A DNA stretch of 64,000 bases from an uncultured Cryomorphaceae bacterium (GCA_913043005.1 CAJWKU010000009.1:1-64000); one strand, 5' to 3'. Shown: positions 1-8,891, counted from the first letter of the stretch. Notes: a model not told the origin generated them from the letters alone. Numbers and translations are program-made.

Positions 1-360
1 TTTTGTTACGTAAAGAAGGCCTTTTAAATTTGTATCTATCATTTGCTCCCAATCTTTTATTAATCCTTCATGAATAGGACTCTTACCAAGAGCTAAGCCT
101 GCATTATTAACTAGTAAATCGATCACTTTAAAGTTTTCGGGTATAAGTTGAATTGCCTCTGTAACTTGACTTGCTGACATTACGTCCACACATTGAATAA
201 AAATTCTTTTTTGGTCAGTTAACGGGAGATTATTTTTCCAGGCCTCCATTTTTTTAAATCGACGTCCCCAGGAGACAACATTCCATCCAGCCTTAACAAA
301 TTTTATAGCAGTTGACTTTCCTATTCCTGAACTTGAGCCTGTAACCAAAATCGTTTTCAT
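1..360 (-). CDS. SDR family oxidoreductase, N-terminal part (cut by window edge)
   Basis: The first ~120 residues of a short-chain dehydrogenase/reductase are visible; the rest lies beyond the left edge. The Rossmann nucleotide-binding motif TGSSSGIG is at residues 7-14 and the NNAG motif follows near residue 88, both classical SDR signatures. The catalytic Ser-Tyr-Lys region is not in the window, so activity cannot be judged. Start is the ATG ending at 360, which gives the usual very short lead into the first beta strand. The gene is divergent from the TonB-dependent receptor 29 bp away, so the promoters of the two genes must overlap or lie inside each other's 5' ends. The substrate is unknown. 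Confidence 0.88.
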   Translation of the reverse strand, partial: MKTILVTGSSSGIGKSTAIKFVKAGWNVVSWGRRFKKMEAWKNNLPLTDQKRIFIQCVDVMSASQVTEAIQLIPENFKVIDLLVNNAGLALGKSPIHEGLIKDWEQMIDTNLKGLLYVTK

Positions 361-389
361 AATTTACCATAAATTAAATTTCTGTTGCT

Positions 390-2450
390 ATGCTAACCAG
401 TATGCTTTTTTCATTAGTCACCATCTTAGGCCAACCTGATTCAACAATTAATCTAGAGACATTAGTAGTCTCGGCAAACAGGACAGAACAACGTATCGAA
501 AATACAACGGTATCAGTTGATGTGTTGCCACAAAGATTACTGACATCAAAAACTAATTCTAAAATTGAGCAGGTGATTCAAATGTCACCTGGAGTGACCA
601 TTCAAGATGGTCAAGCTAATATTCGCTCGGGAAGCGGATGGAGCTTGGGAGCCGGGTCTAGAGTTTTAGTTCTAATAGATGACTTACCCTTGTTAAGTCC
701 TGACGCTGGAGGAGCTATTTGGAATGCCATGCCTATGGAGGCTATTAATCAAATTGAAATTGTCAAAGGAGCTGCGTCTTCTCTTTATGGAAGCTCTGCT
801 CTAAATGGAGTTATTCACTTGAGAACATGGGAACCAACAGAAAAAATGAGACTGCGTGTAAGCACGATGACCGAAATATATGACCGAGCAAAAATAAAAA
901 GTTTGAATTGGACAGATCAAAGAAGAGCTCAAGGTGCCATTCGATTTGCCTATTCAGACAGTAAAGGGAAGAACAATGAACATGGATGGGTCCTTCATGG
1001 CCAAGCATTTAATGATCAAGGATTTCAATATCTAGTTGGAGATAAGTCCGTCAGAGTCCATGGGAAATATCGATACAAGCCCTCTAATAATTTAGAGATA
1101 GGTCTAAACGCTAATGTCTGGTCTTCGGACAGAAGTTCATCATTGATTTGGGAGGATTATCGAGATGGTTATATTCCTTTGGATTCATCAGCAACAATTA
1201 CCCAAAGTAACTTAGGTTCTATTAATGGTTATTTAAAAATTAGGAATGGTCGCCTATTACAGACCTTTAGGGCTCGATGGCTAGGATATGAAAATATTTC
1301 CGGATTAGATACTAATAATTATGATAATTCCTCAAATGCGGGTCATTTAGAATATTTGAATCAATTTTTTTTAAACGAGAACTGGACATACACAGCTGGG
1401 GCTTTGTTATCATTAAGCTCAATGCAAAGCCCTTTGTTTTCTGGAGATCATTCATCTAATAATCAAGCATTATTCGTCCAGATAAATGGTCACTTTGATA
1501 AGTTAGATTTTACATTAGGTTCAAGATGGGAAAGGTACCGGATTGACGATATAAAATCTAGTAAACCAGTTTTAAGACTCGGGGCTCATTATAAAATTTC
1601 TGAGGGCGCACATCTAAGAACTTCCTTTGCTCAAGGATACCGATTCCCAACAGTTGCAGAGATGTATTCTTCCTCAGCAGCAGGGGCATTGAAGGTGTTT
1701 CCAAATCACAACGTAAAACCAGAGAGTGGGTGGACGAGCGAAATAGGTTATAAACAATTATTTAACTTCAATTCCAAAATTAGAGGATATCTTGATGTAG
1801 CAATTTTTCAGACTAGGTTCAATAATATGATGGAATTCACTTTTGGTAAGTGGGATTCTGTCCCTGGAGAAACATTATCAAATTATGGATTCACATCATT
1901 AAATGTTGGCCCCACAAGAATTTCGGGTATTGAAACCATATTAGCTGGTGAGGTTAACATTGGGAAAATTAATATCCAAAGTATGTTGAGTCATACATAT
2001 TCAAACCCAATCTCACTAGATCCAGAAAATGTTTATGCATACGATTCTGATGGGGAGTCGATGTCGTTTAATTCAACATCAGATGACCCAAGTGGTAGAA
2101 TGTTGAAATACAGATATAGAAATACGGTAAAAGGAGATATCGAAGCAATTTGGAAAACGTTATCAATTGGTGTCAGTATTCGATATAATTCTTTTATGGA
2201 GAATATCGATGCGGTATTCACGGATCCACTGATATCAATTTTTGTTCCTGGTGTTCAAGATTCTCGACGTGACATGGCTATGACTGATGGAGATATGTTT
2301 GTTGATCTAAGATCTCAGTATCGTTTTAATGAAAATTGGAAGGCTCAAGTGGGAGTCTTAAATGTTTTTAATCAATTATCTAGCCCTCGCCCAGCACTTC
2401 TATCGAAGTCCAGAAGTTTTATGATTCAAATAAGTTACGAGCTAAATTAA
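390..2450 (+). CDS. TonB-dependent outer membrane receptor
   Basis: A 686-residue TonB-dependent receptor: a plug domain at about residues 30-145 (SANRTEQRIENTTVSV, then VLVLIDDLPLL, then IEIVKGAASSLYGSSALNG) followed by a 22-strand-type beta-barrel to the C-terminus. The plug pattern resembles the vitamin B12/siderophore (BtuB/FecA-like) group rather than the SusC group, because there is no carboxypeptidase-like N-terminal extension and no adjacent SusD gene. The N-terminus is a short hydrophobic stretch (LFSLVTILG) that can serve as an export signal but is shorter than usual, so the start is slightly uncertain; ATG codons at residues 1 and 5 are both possible. The imported substrate cannot be read from sequence. 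tRNA-Ala follows after 23 bp. Confidence 0.9.
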   Translation: MLTSMLFSLVTILGQPDSTINLETLVVSANRTEQRIENTTVSVDVLPQRLLTSKTNSKIEQVIQMSPGVTIQDGQANIRSGSGWSLGAGSRVLVLIDDLPLLSPDAGGAIWNAMPMEAINQIEIVKGAASSLYGSSALNGVIHLRTWEPTEKMRLRVSTMTEIYDRAKIKSLNWTDQRRAQGAIRFAYSDSKGKNNEHGWVLHGQAFNDQGFQYLVGDKSVRVHGKYRYKPSNNLEIGLNANVWSSDRSSSLIWEDYRDGYIPLDSSATITQSNLGSINGYLKIRNGRLLQTFRARWLGYENISGLDTNNYDNSSNAGHLEYLNQFFLNENWTYTAGALLSLSSMQSPLFSGDHSSNNQALFVQINGHFDKLDFTLGSRWERYRIDDIKSSKPVLRLGAHYKISEGAHLRTSFAQGYRFPTVAEMYSSSAAGALKVFPNHNVKPESGWTSEIGYKQLFNFNSKIRGYLDVAIFQTRFNNMMEFTFGKWDSVPGETLSNYGFTSLNVGPTRISGIETILAGEVNIGKINIQSMLSHTYSNPISLDPENVYAYDSDGESMSFNSTSDDPSGRMLKYRYRNTVKGDIEAIWKTLSIGVSIRYNSFMENIDAVFTDPLISIFVPGVQDSRRDMAMTDGDMFVDLRSQYRFNENWKAQVGVLNVFNQLSSPRPALLSKSRSFMIQISYELN

Positions 2451-2458
2451 AATTGCAC

Positions 2459-2471
2459 TTATATTTGCCGC
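2459..2471 (+). promoter_or_regulatory. tRNA-Ala promoter -7 region
   Basis: TTATATTTGCCGC contains a perfect Bacteroidota -7 box (TATATTTG, 2460-2467) ending 6 bp before the mature tRNA. The same 13 bases stand upstream of tRNA-Ser at 58851-58863. No convincing TTG at -33 was found. Confidence 0.7.
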
Positions 2472-2473
2472 AT

Positions 2474-2547
<74 letters not shown>

Positions 2548-2598
2548 CAAGAGCAGTATATTTCATGAAAATAGTTTTCCCGCTTTTTTATGCTTGAG

Positions 2599-4080
2599 TT
2601 AAGTCTTATCTAATTCTGCCAAATATGAATTGGCAAAATTAAAATGGTTTTGTTTTTTTTCAGGGGTCATTTTATCCAACATATTAACCATAAATTTCAT
2701 TCGGATATTTTTATTAAAGAGATCTCTATGTAGATCTATAAACCTCCAATATAAACCGTCCCAAATTTTTCTCCAATCGCCATCAGGGAAATCACTCATT
2801 TTTTTGAGATAGTTACTACTTGATATATATGGCTTTGAAGACATTAGTCCTCCGTCAGCGAATTGACTCATTCCATAAATATTGGGAACCATAACCCAAT
2901 CATAACCATCGATGTAATGCTCCATGAACCATTTATAAACCTCATCAGGATCAAATTCGCATAGCATCATAAAATTGCCAAGTACCATGAGTCTTTCAAT
3001 ATGATGGTTATATGCTGTTTTTTGAACTTTTTTTATTGTAATGTCGATGGGTAGAATTCCAGTGGTCGCGTCATAAAAAGATGGTGGAATTTTTCTATTG
3101 AATTTGAAAAAATTAGTGGTTCTCTCCTCACTTCCTTTAACTATATAAATCCCCCTTATGAACTCTCTCCAGCCACAAATTTGTCTTATAAATCCTTCGA
3201 TAGAGTTTAAAGGGTATTTATCTTGAAAGACTAAAATTTTCGATATGACTTGTTTCGGTGTAATTAATCCACAGTTCAGAAGTGGAGACAGAACACTGTG
3301 GTTTAAAAAAGATTCATTCTGAACCATGGCATCTTCATATGTCCCAAAATCATCTAATCGCTCAAAAACGAATAGCTCTAACCATTCCTCTGCTAATTTA
3401 TGATTATGCGGATAAATTGGCTTATCAGCGAACTCACCTGGATTTGATTTAAATTTTTCTTGAACATAGTTAGATGCTTCTTTAAAAAATTCATCTATTA
3501 TTAACTTACCAACTTTTGGAGGGGTTTTGCCTTTTGGATACTTTTTTCTATTCTCGGTATCAAAGCTCCATTTCCCCCCGATTGGCCCTTCTGAAGAGTC
3601 CAGGAGAATTCCTAATTTTTTTCTTTGCTGTATATAAAATGATGTTTGAAAAAATTTTTTCTTTTTTGAATCGAAAAAGACCTCAAGTTCCTCAGATGAA
3701 TTCAGAAACATTGGGCTTTCGATTCTATTCAGCTTTATTTTAGAACTCCTTCCTGCATTAAAAATACGCCTTTCCAAATAGTTGTCATTGGTATCGATGT
3801 AATTTATCTGTAAATAATCATTCTTTTTTAAATGAGGGATCAATTCCCGAACATCTGCAATGTTGCAATCGAAATTTAAATATTGAGCAATTTGATTTTT
3901 TTTTAAGAGAAAGTCAAAATAATATTTCATTGATGACCTATGAAGTATTAGCTTCTGGACATGAAATTCGAAGTAATTAAAATAAAGGGGCTCTTCAATT
4001 AAATAATAATCACCTTTCTCTTTAAATAATGGACTTTCTTTAAATAGCTGGTGAGGGAAAATAATATTTGCGGTTTTCAT
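2599..4080 (-). CDS. Cryptochrome/photolyase-family protein (CryPro/PhrB type) without Fe-S cysteines
   Basis: A 493-residue flavoprotein of the prokaryotic iron-sulfur photolyase family, whose characterised members repair (6-4) photoproducts with FAD and a ribolumazine antenna. Family marks are FPHQLF at residues 8-13, GGKWSFDTENRKKYPKG at 168-184, GWREFIRG at 303-310, the HH pair at 359-360 followed by IERLM, and GMSQFADGG at 403-411. The four cysteines that hold the [4Fe-4S] cluster in characterised members appear absent: the equivalent of the first is around D346, and the CxxC...C loop expected after KKMSD (426-430) is replaced by the short FPDGDWRKIWDG. The gene follows the symporter with no gap (symporter stop begins at the base next to this ATG), implying co-transcription. 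It may be a photolyase using another electron path or a photoreceptor; family membership is firm, function less so. Confidence 0.88.
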   Translation of the reverse strand: MKTANIIFPHQLFKESPLFKEKGDYYLIEEPLYFNYFEFHVQKLILHRSSMKYYFDFLLKKNQIAQYLNFDCNIADVRELIPHLKKNDYLQINYIDTNDNYLERRIFNAGRSSKIKLNRIESPMFLNSSEELEVFFDSKKKKFFQTSFYIQQRKKLGILLDSSEGPIGGKWSFDTENRKKYPKGKTPPKVGKLIIDEFFKEASNYVQEKFKSNPGEFADKPIYPHNHKLAEEWLELFVFERLDDFGTYEDAMVQNESFLNHSVLSPLLNCGLITPKQVISKILVFQDKYPLNSIEGFIRQICGWREFIRGIYIVKGSEERTTNFFKFNRKIPPSFYDATTGILPIDITIKKVQKTAYNHHIERLMVLGNFMMLCEFDPDEVYKWFMEHYIDGYDWVMVPNIYGMSQFADGGLMSSKPYISSSNYLKKMSDFPDGDWRKIWDGLYWRFIDLHRDLFNKNIRMKFMVNMLDKMTPEKKQNHFNFANSYLAELDKT

Positions 4081-5967
4081 TCAATTTCTGATAGGTTGAT
4101 TTCGGTAGCTTAGAATTAATAAAATGCCACTTATCCCAAAAGAGAAAAGGTAAATTATGCCTTCCTGCACACTGTGTAATAATAATCCACCAATTCCAAA
4201 TAGTAATGAGTAGGCAGATATAACGGCAAGGATCCATCTTAAGAAAAGAAGACCTATTGATATCATGCCTTTTTCAAAGACACGAGATTTAAAATATATC
4301 CATTGTTTGGATTCTTTGGTAGAAAATAATACTATGAGCCATGCTGCCGTTGTTAAACCAACGGTAAAAAAGAAAGAATTCGGAAATTTGAGATGGAAAA
4401 AGTAGCGAGCAATTGAATATCCTATAAATGGAGTAATTGTAGCGGTTATTTCTACCCAAGCATTTATTCTACCCCAAAACCATCTTAAGATTAGTACAAG
4501 CCCAAGTCCAGCTCCACATTCCATTATGAATTTCCAAACCCCTGAAATACTATGAATTTGAGTAGAAACTAGAAGACTTATACTTGCTAAAATCGCAATA
4601 AGCCACCTACTATTTTGGACAACTATTTCATCTTTGGGAGATTTACTTTTAACTCTAAGCCATACATCATTAATCAAGTAGGATGCTCCCCAATTGAGTT
4701 GTGTTGAGATTGTACTCATGTATGCACTGAGAAATGCCACTAGCATTAATCCCATCCACCCTTTTGGTAAATAATGTTTCATGGCATATATGTATCCAAA
4801 TCGTGGGTGAATCTCATAATTTATTGCTTCGGCAAGTTTTGGATTTTTCTTGGCCGCTTGCCTAAGACCCTCTCTAACGATTAAAACTTTGGTTGCATCT
4901 GAAACATTATTCGGGCTGCCCTCCCCGGAAAGCCAATTAGGAGAATAACCTGGCATCGCTTTAACCTCGGTTAATTCTTTTTTTAAGTTATCTGGAGTAT
5001 GATTTTCAATATTAAATAGTGTTAAAGATGCTAGACCAACTAATATCCAAGGCCAAGGCCTTAAAGCATAGTGCGCAAAATTGAAAAATAAGGTAGCCCC
5101 GACTGCATGAGATTCATTTTTTGAGCTCATTATGCGTTGGGCTATATAACCACCACCTCCTGGTTCTGCTCCTGGGTACCAAGTGCTCCACCACATCATT
5201 CCAAAGTAAGCAAAAAAGGCACCCATACCTATAGCAAAGCCATCTGTATTGTCTTTTGAGAAATCCGGAAAGAAATTCAACTGCTCAGAAGATAGTGAAG
5301 ATGTCAGTCCAGAAAGTCCTCCAATTTCTTCTGATTGAATAACAAATACAGCGAGAGCTATACTGCCAGTCATTGCTATTATAAATTGCATGGCATCCGT
5401 TACTACAACACCAAGCAGACCAGACAGAGCTGCATAAACTGCTACAAGTACAGTTATAATGGCTGTAAGCCCAAAAGCGTAATTATAAGGAATCCCAAAT
5501 AACCCTTCGAGAACAGAGATCATGGCAACATGGACCCATCCTAAAATTAGGAGATTTATAAAAAAACCTAGATAAATTGCTCTAAATACCCGTAGTATAA
5601 ATGCCGGTTTTCCGTGGTATCGAAGCTCTATTAATTCAGCTTCGGTAACAACACCAGCTCTTCGCCACAATGGAGCGAAAACAATCGAGGTCAACATGCC
5701 TCCTGCTAGTAAATTCCACCAAATCCAGTTTCCTGAAACCCCATCCATTCCAATTATTTCTGTAACAGCAAGAGGGGTGTCAGCAGCAAAAGTTGTTGCT
5801 ACCATTGATAGCCCGGCGAGTGCCCAGGGTATATTTCTACCCCCTAAAAAAAAACCCTCTAATGAGCGTTTAGAGGATTGACCTACCCAAATCCCAACAC
5901 CAATAATTATAATTAATATGGCAAAAATTATTATTAAATCTATACTTTCTAAATGGATAGAATTCAT
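4081..5967 (-). CDS. Sodium:solute symporter (SSS family)
   Basis: A 628-residue inner-membrane carrier with about 13-14 hydrophobic segments, starting with an N-out helix (LIIIFAILIIIIGVGIWVG) directly followed by the family pattern RSLEGFFLGGRNIPW at residues 34-48 and the sodium-site region LSMVATTFAADTP. The size and pattern match Bacteroidota SSS proteins of the proline/glucose-symporter clan, which couple Na+ entry to uptake of a small organic solute; the substrate cannot be assigned. It is the first gene of a two-gene unit with the downstream photolyase-like protein, an association I cannot explain functionally. A 15-bp inverted repeat lies 18 bp upstream of the ATG. Confidence 0.9.
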   Translation of the reverse strand: MNSIHLESIDLIIIFAILIIIIGVGIWVGQSSKRSLEGFFLGGRNIPWALAGLSMVATTFAADTPLAVTEIIGMDGVSGNWIWWNLLAGGMLTSIVFAPLWRRAGVVTEAELIELRYHGKPAFILRVFRAIYLGFFINLLILGWVHVAMISVLEGLFGIPYNYAFGLTAIITVLVAVYAALSGLLGVVVTDAMQFIIAMTGSIALAVFVIQSEEIGGLSGLTSSLSSEQLNFFPDFSKDNTDGFAIGMGAFFAYFGMMWWSTWYPGAEPGGGGYIAQRIMSSKNESHAVGATLFFNFAHYALRPWPWILVGLASLTLFNIENHTPDNLKKELTEVKAMPGYSPNWLSGEGSPNNVSDATKVLIVREGLRQAAKKNPKLAEAINYEIHPRFGYIYAMKHYLPKGWMGLMLVAFLSAYMSTISTQLNWGASYLINDVWLRVKSKSPKDEIVVQNSRWLIAILASISLLVSTQIHSISGVWKFIMECGAGLGLVLILRWFWGRINAWVEITATITPFIGYSIARYFFHLKFPNSFFFTVGLTTAAWLIVLFSTKESKQWIYFKSRVFEKGMISIGLLFLRWILAVISAYSLLFGIGGLLLHSVQEGIIYLFSFGISGILLILSYRNQPIRN

Positions 5968-5984
5968 GGCTAGAAGATACGTAG

Positions 5985-5999
5985 CATAAAGCTTTTATG
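5985..5999. promoter_or_regulatory. Inverted repeat upstream of the SSS gene
   Basis: CATAAA-GCT-TTTATG is a perfect 6-3-6 inverted repeat located 18-32 bp before the symporter ATG. It could be an operator, but with A/T-rich arms it may be chance. Confidence 0.25.
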
Positions 6000-6062
6000 A
6001 TTAACCTGATTTAAACTATCGGGATACCCATGTTAAATTCTCTATTAAGGGTTTTGCCGTTG

Positions 6063-6070
6063 TATTTTTG
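6063..6070 (+). promoter_or_regulatory. purD promoter -7 box
   Basis: TATTTTTG matches TAnnTTTG exactly and would start transcription about 15-18 bp before the purD ATG. No clear TTG at -33. Confidence 0.5.
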
Positions 6071-6090
6071 ATATAAATTTCTATGAACAT

Positions 6091-7377
6091 ATGAATGTAC
6101 TATTATTTGGTTCCGGTGGACGCGAAACTGCATTTGCATGGAAAATCGCACAGAGTCAATTACTCGACGAGTTGTATGTTGCTCCGGGAAATCCTGGAGT
6201 ATTGGAGTATGGAAAATCTGTTGATTTAAAGTGGAACAATTTTAATCAGGTCAAAGATTTCTGCATAAATAAATATATTGATATGGTAATTGTTGGCCCA
6301 GAAGATCCTTTGGTTCTTGGTCTGGCAGATTATTTCTCAAATACTCAGGTCCTTTCTCATATTTTTTTTATCGGACCTAAAAAAGTTGGGGCTCAACTAG
6401 AGGGGAGTAAAGATTTTTCGAAAAGATTTATGTCTCGGCATAAAATTCCAACGGCCTCATATAAAACTTTTCGAAAAGATCAAGTACAGGAGGCGGTTGA
6501 TTATTTAAAAACAGTTGATGCACCGTATGTTTTAAAAGCTGATGGTTTAGCTGGAGGGAAAGGTGTTGTAATTCATGAAGATCTGAACGATGCAATTGTT
6601 GAAATACAAGAAATGCTTAGTGATGAAAAGTTTGGAGAGGCATCTTCTCAGGTTGTTATTGAAGAGTTTTTAGAGGGAATGGAGTTTTCCATATTCGTTT
6701 TGACTGATGGAAATGGTTATTTGCTTCTTCCCGAGGCAAAAGATTACAAGCGAATAAATGAGGGAGATAAAGGGCTCAATACAGGAGGTATGGGTGCCGT
6801 ATCTCCCGTTCCATTTATGACAAAATCAATTTTTGAGGATGTGAAACAAAATATAATTGAGTCGACTATCAAAGGATTGTCTGCAGATAAAATTGAGTAT
6901 GTTGGCTTTATTTTCTTTGGACTTATTTTAACTAAAAAAGGTGTTCAAGTAATAGAATACAATTGTAGAATGGGGGACCCTGAAACGGAAGCCGTATTGC
7001 CTCGCATTCAGGAAGATATTCTTTTGGTTCTAAAAGAAGCGGCAACAAAAAAAATAATCTCAAGGACTTTAAAAGTTAAAAAACAAACTGCTCTGACGGT
7101 AATGAAAGTCAGTGGTGGTTATCCAAAGAAATATCCAAAAGGTTTAATTATTAATGGTATTGAAAGAAATAAAAATAATGACTGCATTGTATTTCAGGCC
7201 GGAACAAAGATGGAAGGCAATAAATTAATCACCAATGGGGGAAGAGTACTTTGTGTTACAGGGCTCGATATAAATCCCTTAAATGCTCGCAAAAAAGCAT
7301 ACGATTTACTACGAACAATAAAGTTTAAGGGAGAATATTATCGCCACGATATTGGTAACGATTTAGGGATTAACTAA
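6091..7377 (+). CDS. purD: Phosphoribosylamine-glycine ligase
   Basis: PurD (GAR synthetase) joins glycine to 5-phosphoribosylamine with ATP, the second step of de novo IMP synthesis in the cytosol. The 428-residue length is standard. An N-terminal domain opens with MNVLLFGSGGRE, the ATP-grasp core has LKADGLAGGKGVV near residue 150, EEFLEGMEFSIFVLTDG, NTGGMGAVSP and the metal-binding EYNCRMGDPETEAVLP near residue 295, and a C-terminal domain follows. It is a single gene here, ending in a strong hairpin terminator, and is not clustered with purQ, which lies 8 kb away on the same strand. Confidence 0.98.
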   Translation: MNVLLFGSGGRETAFAWKIAQSQLLDELYVAPGNPGVLEYGKSVDLKWNNFNQVKDFCINKYIDMVIVGPEDPLVLGLADYFSNTQVLSHIFFIGPKKVGAQLEGSKDFSKRFMSRHKIPTASYKTFRKDQVQEAVDYLKTVDAPYVLKADGLAGGKGVVIHEDLNDAIVEIQEMLSDEKFGEASSQVVIEEFLEGMEFSIFVLTDGNGYLLLPEAKDYKRINEGDKGLNTGGMGAVSPVPFMTKSIFEDVKQNIIESTIKGLSADKIEYVGFIFFGLILTKKGVQVIEYNCRMGDPETEAVLPRIQEDILLVLKEAATKKIISRTLKVKKQTALTVMKVSGGYPKKYPKGLIINGIERNKNNDCIVFQAGTKMEGNKLITNGGRVLCVTGLDINPLNARKKAYDLLRTIKFKGEYYRHDIGNDLGIN

Positions 7378-7410
7378 AAAAGCCTTGCTCAAATCGAACA
7401 AGGCTTTTAT
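7377..7410. terminator. Bidirectional intrinsic terminator between purD and the TPR lipoprotein
   Basis: AGCCTTG (7381-7387) pairs perfectly with CAAGGCT (7399-7405), flanked by A-run and T-run, so the hairpin can end the convergent transcripts from both sides. Confidence 0.85.
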
Positions 7411-7431
7411 ATAATTCATAGAATGAAGAAC

Positions 7432-8586
7432 TTATTCTTCTGAGCTCACTCTAGTCATTCTTTCTTCTATTCTCTCTGCTTTTTCTTTTGATGCAGTCCA
7501 AGAGTTGTCTGTATCATAAGCTTTAAGGAACATTTCTTTTGCTTTTTCATAATCTCCTGATTGAATGTAATAATCACCATAGGAATCATATGCGTTTGGA
7601 ACTTCTGAATTCGCTCTTGCAAAAATTTCAAAATGTTTTTTAGCTTTTTCCATATTCCCATCGGCCATGTATTTATATCCAAGCATATTGTTTACTCCAC
7701 CGTGCTCAGGTAATCTCCACCATGCATGTTTTAATATGTCAATTGCGAGTTTATTGTCCTCTAAATTCCAAGCATACCATACTCTAATCATTGGGTCATC
7801 AGGGGCATGCATCATTGCTAACTCAAGTTCTCTCTGACCAGTTTCTCTATCTTGAGTGTAGGACTGAATGAAGTGTTTTTCAGCCCGGCTTGCATTTTCA
7901 CATTTTGACAATGCTAATTCCATAACCTCTTGAAGTTTTGAATCATCTTTTTTCGCCCAATAATATTGCATTTGGCCTAAATGTGCAGTTGCCCAATTCG
8001 GGTCTTTTTCAACTAGGGTATCAGAAATTGTCTTTGCCAACTCAAATTCTAGATTCATCATCGCATTACGCATATCGTTATATGCAGTCAAGCCTCCTTC
8101 AAGTTCGGTGGAAGGCCAAAGGAATCCAGCAGCAAGTTCAGAATTATCTACCCCAAGCCATCGTTGCCACTTTAATTTTCCGTCTTCTTTTCCAATAATG
8201 CCAGAAAAGTTTCGGTAAGTTGTTACAACGTCATCAATATAGAATTTAATTGTTCCATATACGTTAGCATGGGTTCCCATAATATATATATCATGGATAG
8301 TTACTTTTAGTGAATCCTCATAGAAGCCACTTCCGTCTATTCCTTCAGTATCGTATTCCCATGGTTTGTTTTTCCAAACAGGATTTGACCAAACGAGGAG
8401 ACCATTTGAAAGTCCATTTACATAACTTTCGACTCCTTCATCGTAACCAACTTGGCTTTCAATATGTGTAATTGCAAAATCGCGGACATCTTCTTCAGAT
8501 AATTTTCCGCCGCCCGTATCGTTGCACGCTGAAAATGTAAAAACAGAGATAGCTAGTATAATTATAATTATGGGTGTCGTCTTCAT
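7432..8586 (-). CDS. Lipoprotein with SnoaL/NTF2-like and TPR regions
   Basis: A 384-residue predicted lipoprotein: hydrophobic signal PIIIIILAISVF and lipobox FSAC with the lipidated Cys at residue 21. Residues about 30-165 look like an NTF2/SnoaL-type fold (alternating strands ending GKLKWQRWLGVDN), and the C-terminal half has tetratricopeptide-like helices, clearest at AYDSYGDYYIQSGDYEKAKEM near residues 335-355. TPR proteins anchored to the envelope usually mediate protein-protein contacts; no enzyme motif is visible. It is transcribed alone, convergent with purD. Function unknown. Confidence 0.75.
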   Translation of the reverse strand: MKTTPIIIIILAISVFTFSACNDTGGGKLSEEDVRDFAITHIESQVGYDEGVESYVNGLSNGLLVWSNPVWKNKPWEYDTEGIDGSGFYEDSLKVTIHDIYIMGTHANVYGTIKFYIDDVVTTYRNFSGIIGKEDGKLKWQRWLGVDNSELAAGFLWPSTELEGGLTAYNDMRNAMMNLEFELAKTISDTLVEKDPNWATAHLGQMQYYWAKKDDSKLQEVMELALSKCENASRAEKHFIQSYTQDRETGQRELELAMMHAPDDPMIRVWYAWNLEDNKLAIDILKHAWWRLPEHGGVNNMLGYKYMADGNMEKAKKHFEIFARANSEVPNAYDSYGDYYIQSGDYEKAKEMFLKAYDTDNSWTASKEKAERIEERMTRVSSEE

Positions 8587-8682
8587 TTCTTTGGTTTCGG
8601 GTTTTAATAATTTAGATCTGGATATAAATATATTTAAATCCCTCCAGAAACAGGCTATGAGATTTAAAAAGAAAAAAGCAAT

Positions 8683-8853
8683 TTATTTTTCTCCAGCTTT
8701 TTCATGCTTAAGCATCTCGCGAAGCCAATAAATTCCCAGTCCAGCTATTATAGCCATGAACAGATAATTTAGATTATTTCCTAAAACTGGTAAAATTTGA
8801 AAAGTAAATTCAAAAATTTTACCTAAACTTTCAAAAAAGAAACGAAATGGCAT
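8683..8853 (-). CDS. Small membrane protein (resembles the Bacteroidota DUF6341 family)
   Basis: A 56-residue protein beginning MPFRFFFESL with one strong membrane helix (NYLFMAIIAGLGIYWL) and a basic/acidic C-terminal tail. The longer reading start at 8877 would add eight residues, but it lies upstream of the only good -7 box, so the ATG at 8853 is preferred. In other Bacteroidota, small proteins of this pattern sit beside a DUF6427-like membrane protein, as here. The function of the family is unknown to me; the assignment is by pattern memory only. Confidence 0.6.
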   Translation of the reverse strand: MPFRFFFESLGKIFEFTFQILPVLGNNLNYLFMAIIAGLGIYWLREMLKHEKAGEK

Positions 8854-8864
8854 GATTGTACTAT

Positions 8865-8872
8865 TAATTTTG
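8865..8872 (+). promoter_or_regulatory. -7 box for the DUF6427-like gene
   Basis: TAATTTTG matches TAnnTTTG exactly and would start transcription near 8876, about 16 bp before the GTG start at 8892. It faces the opposite-strand box at 8875-8882. Confidence 0.5.
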
Positions 8873-8874
8873 AA

Positions 8875-8882
8875 CAAATTTA
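8875..8882 (-). promoter_or_regulatory. -7 box for the small membrane protein gene
   Basis: On the minus strand this is TAAATTTG, an exact TAnnTTTG match, about 22 bp upstream of the ATG at 8853. It is only 2 bp from the plus-strand box, so one polymerase would block the other. Confidence 0.5.
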
Positions 8883-8891
8883 CTGAAAATC

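Noticed and set aside
2616-2637. Inverted repeat TGCCAA/TTGGCA near the end of the photolyase gene
   Set aside because: It lies inside the coding sequence before the stop and has no T-run, so it is not a credible terminator.
2630-2812. Open frames on the strand opposite the photolyase gene
   Set aside because: They mirror a well-supported coding region and carry no motif.
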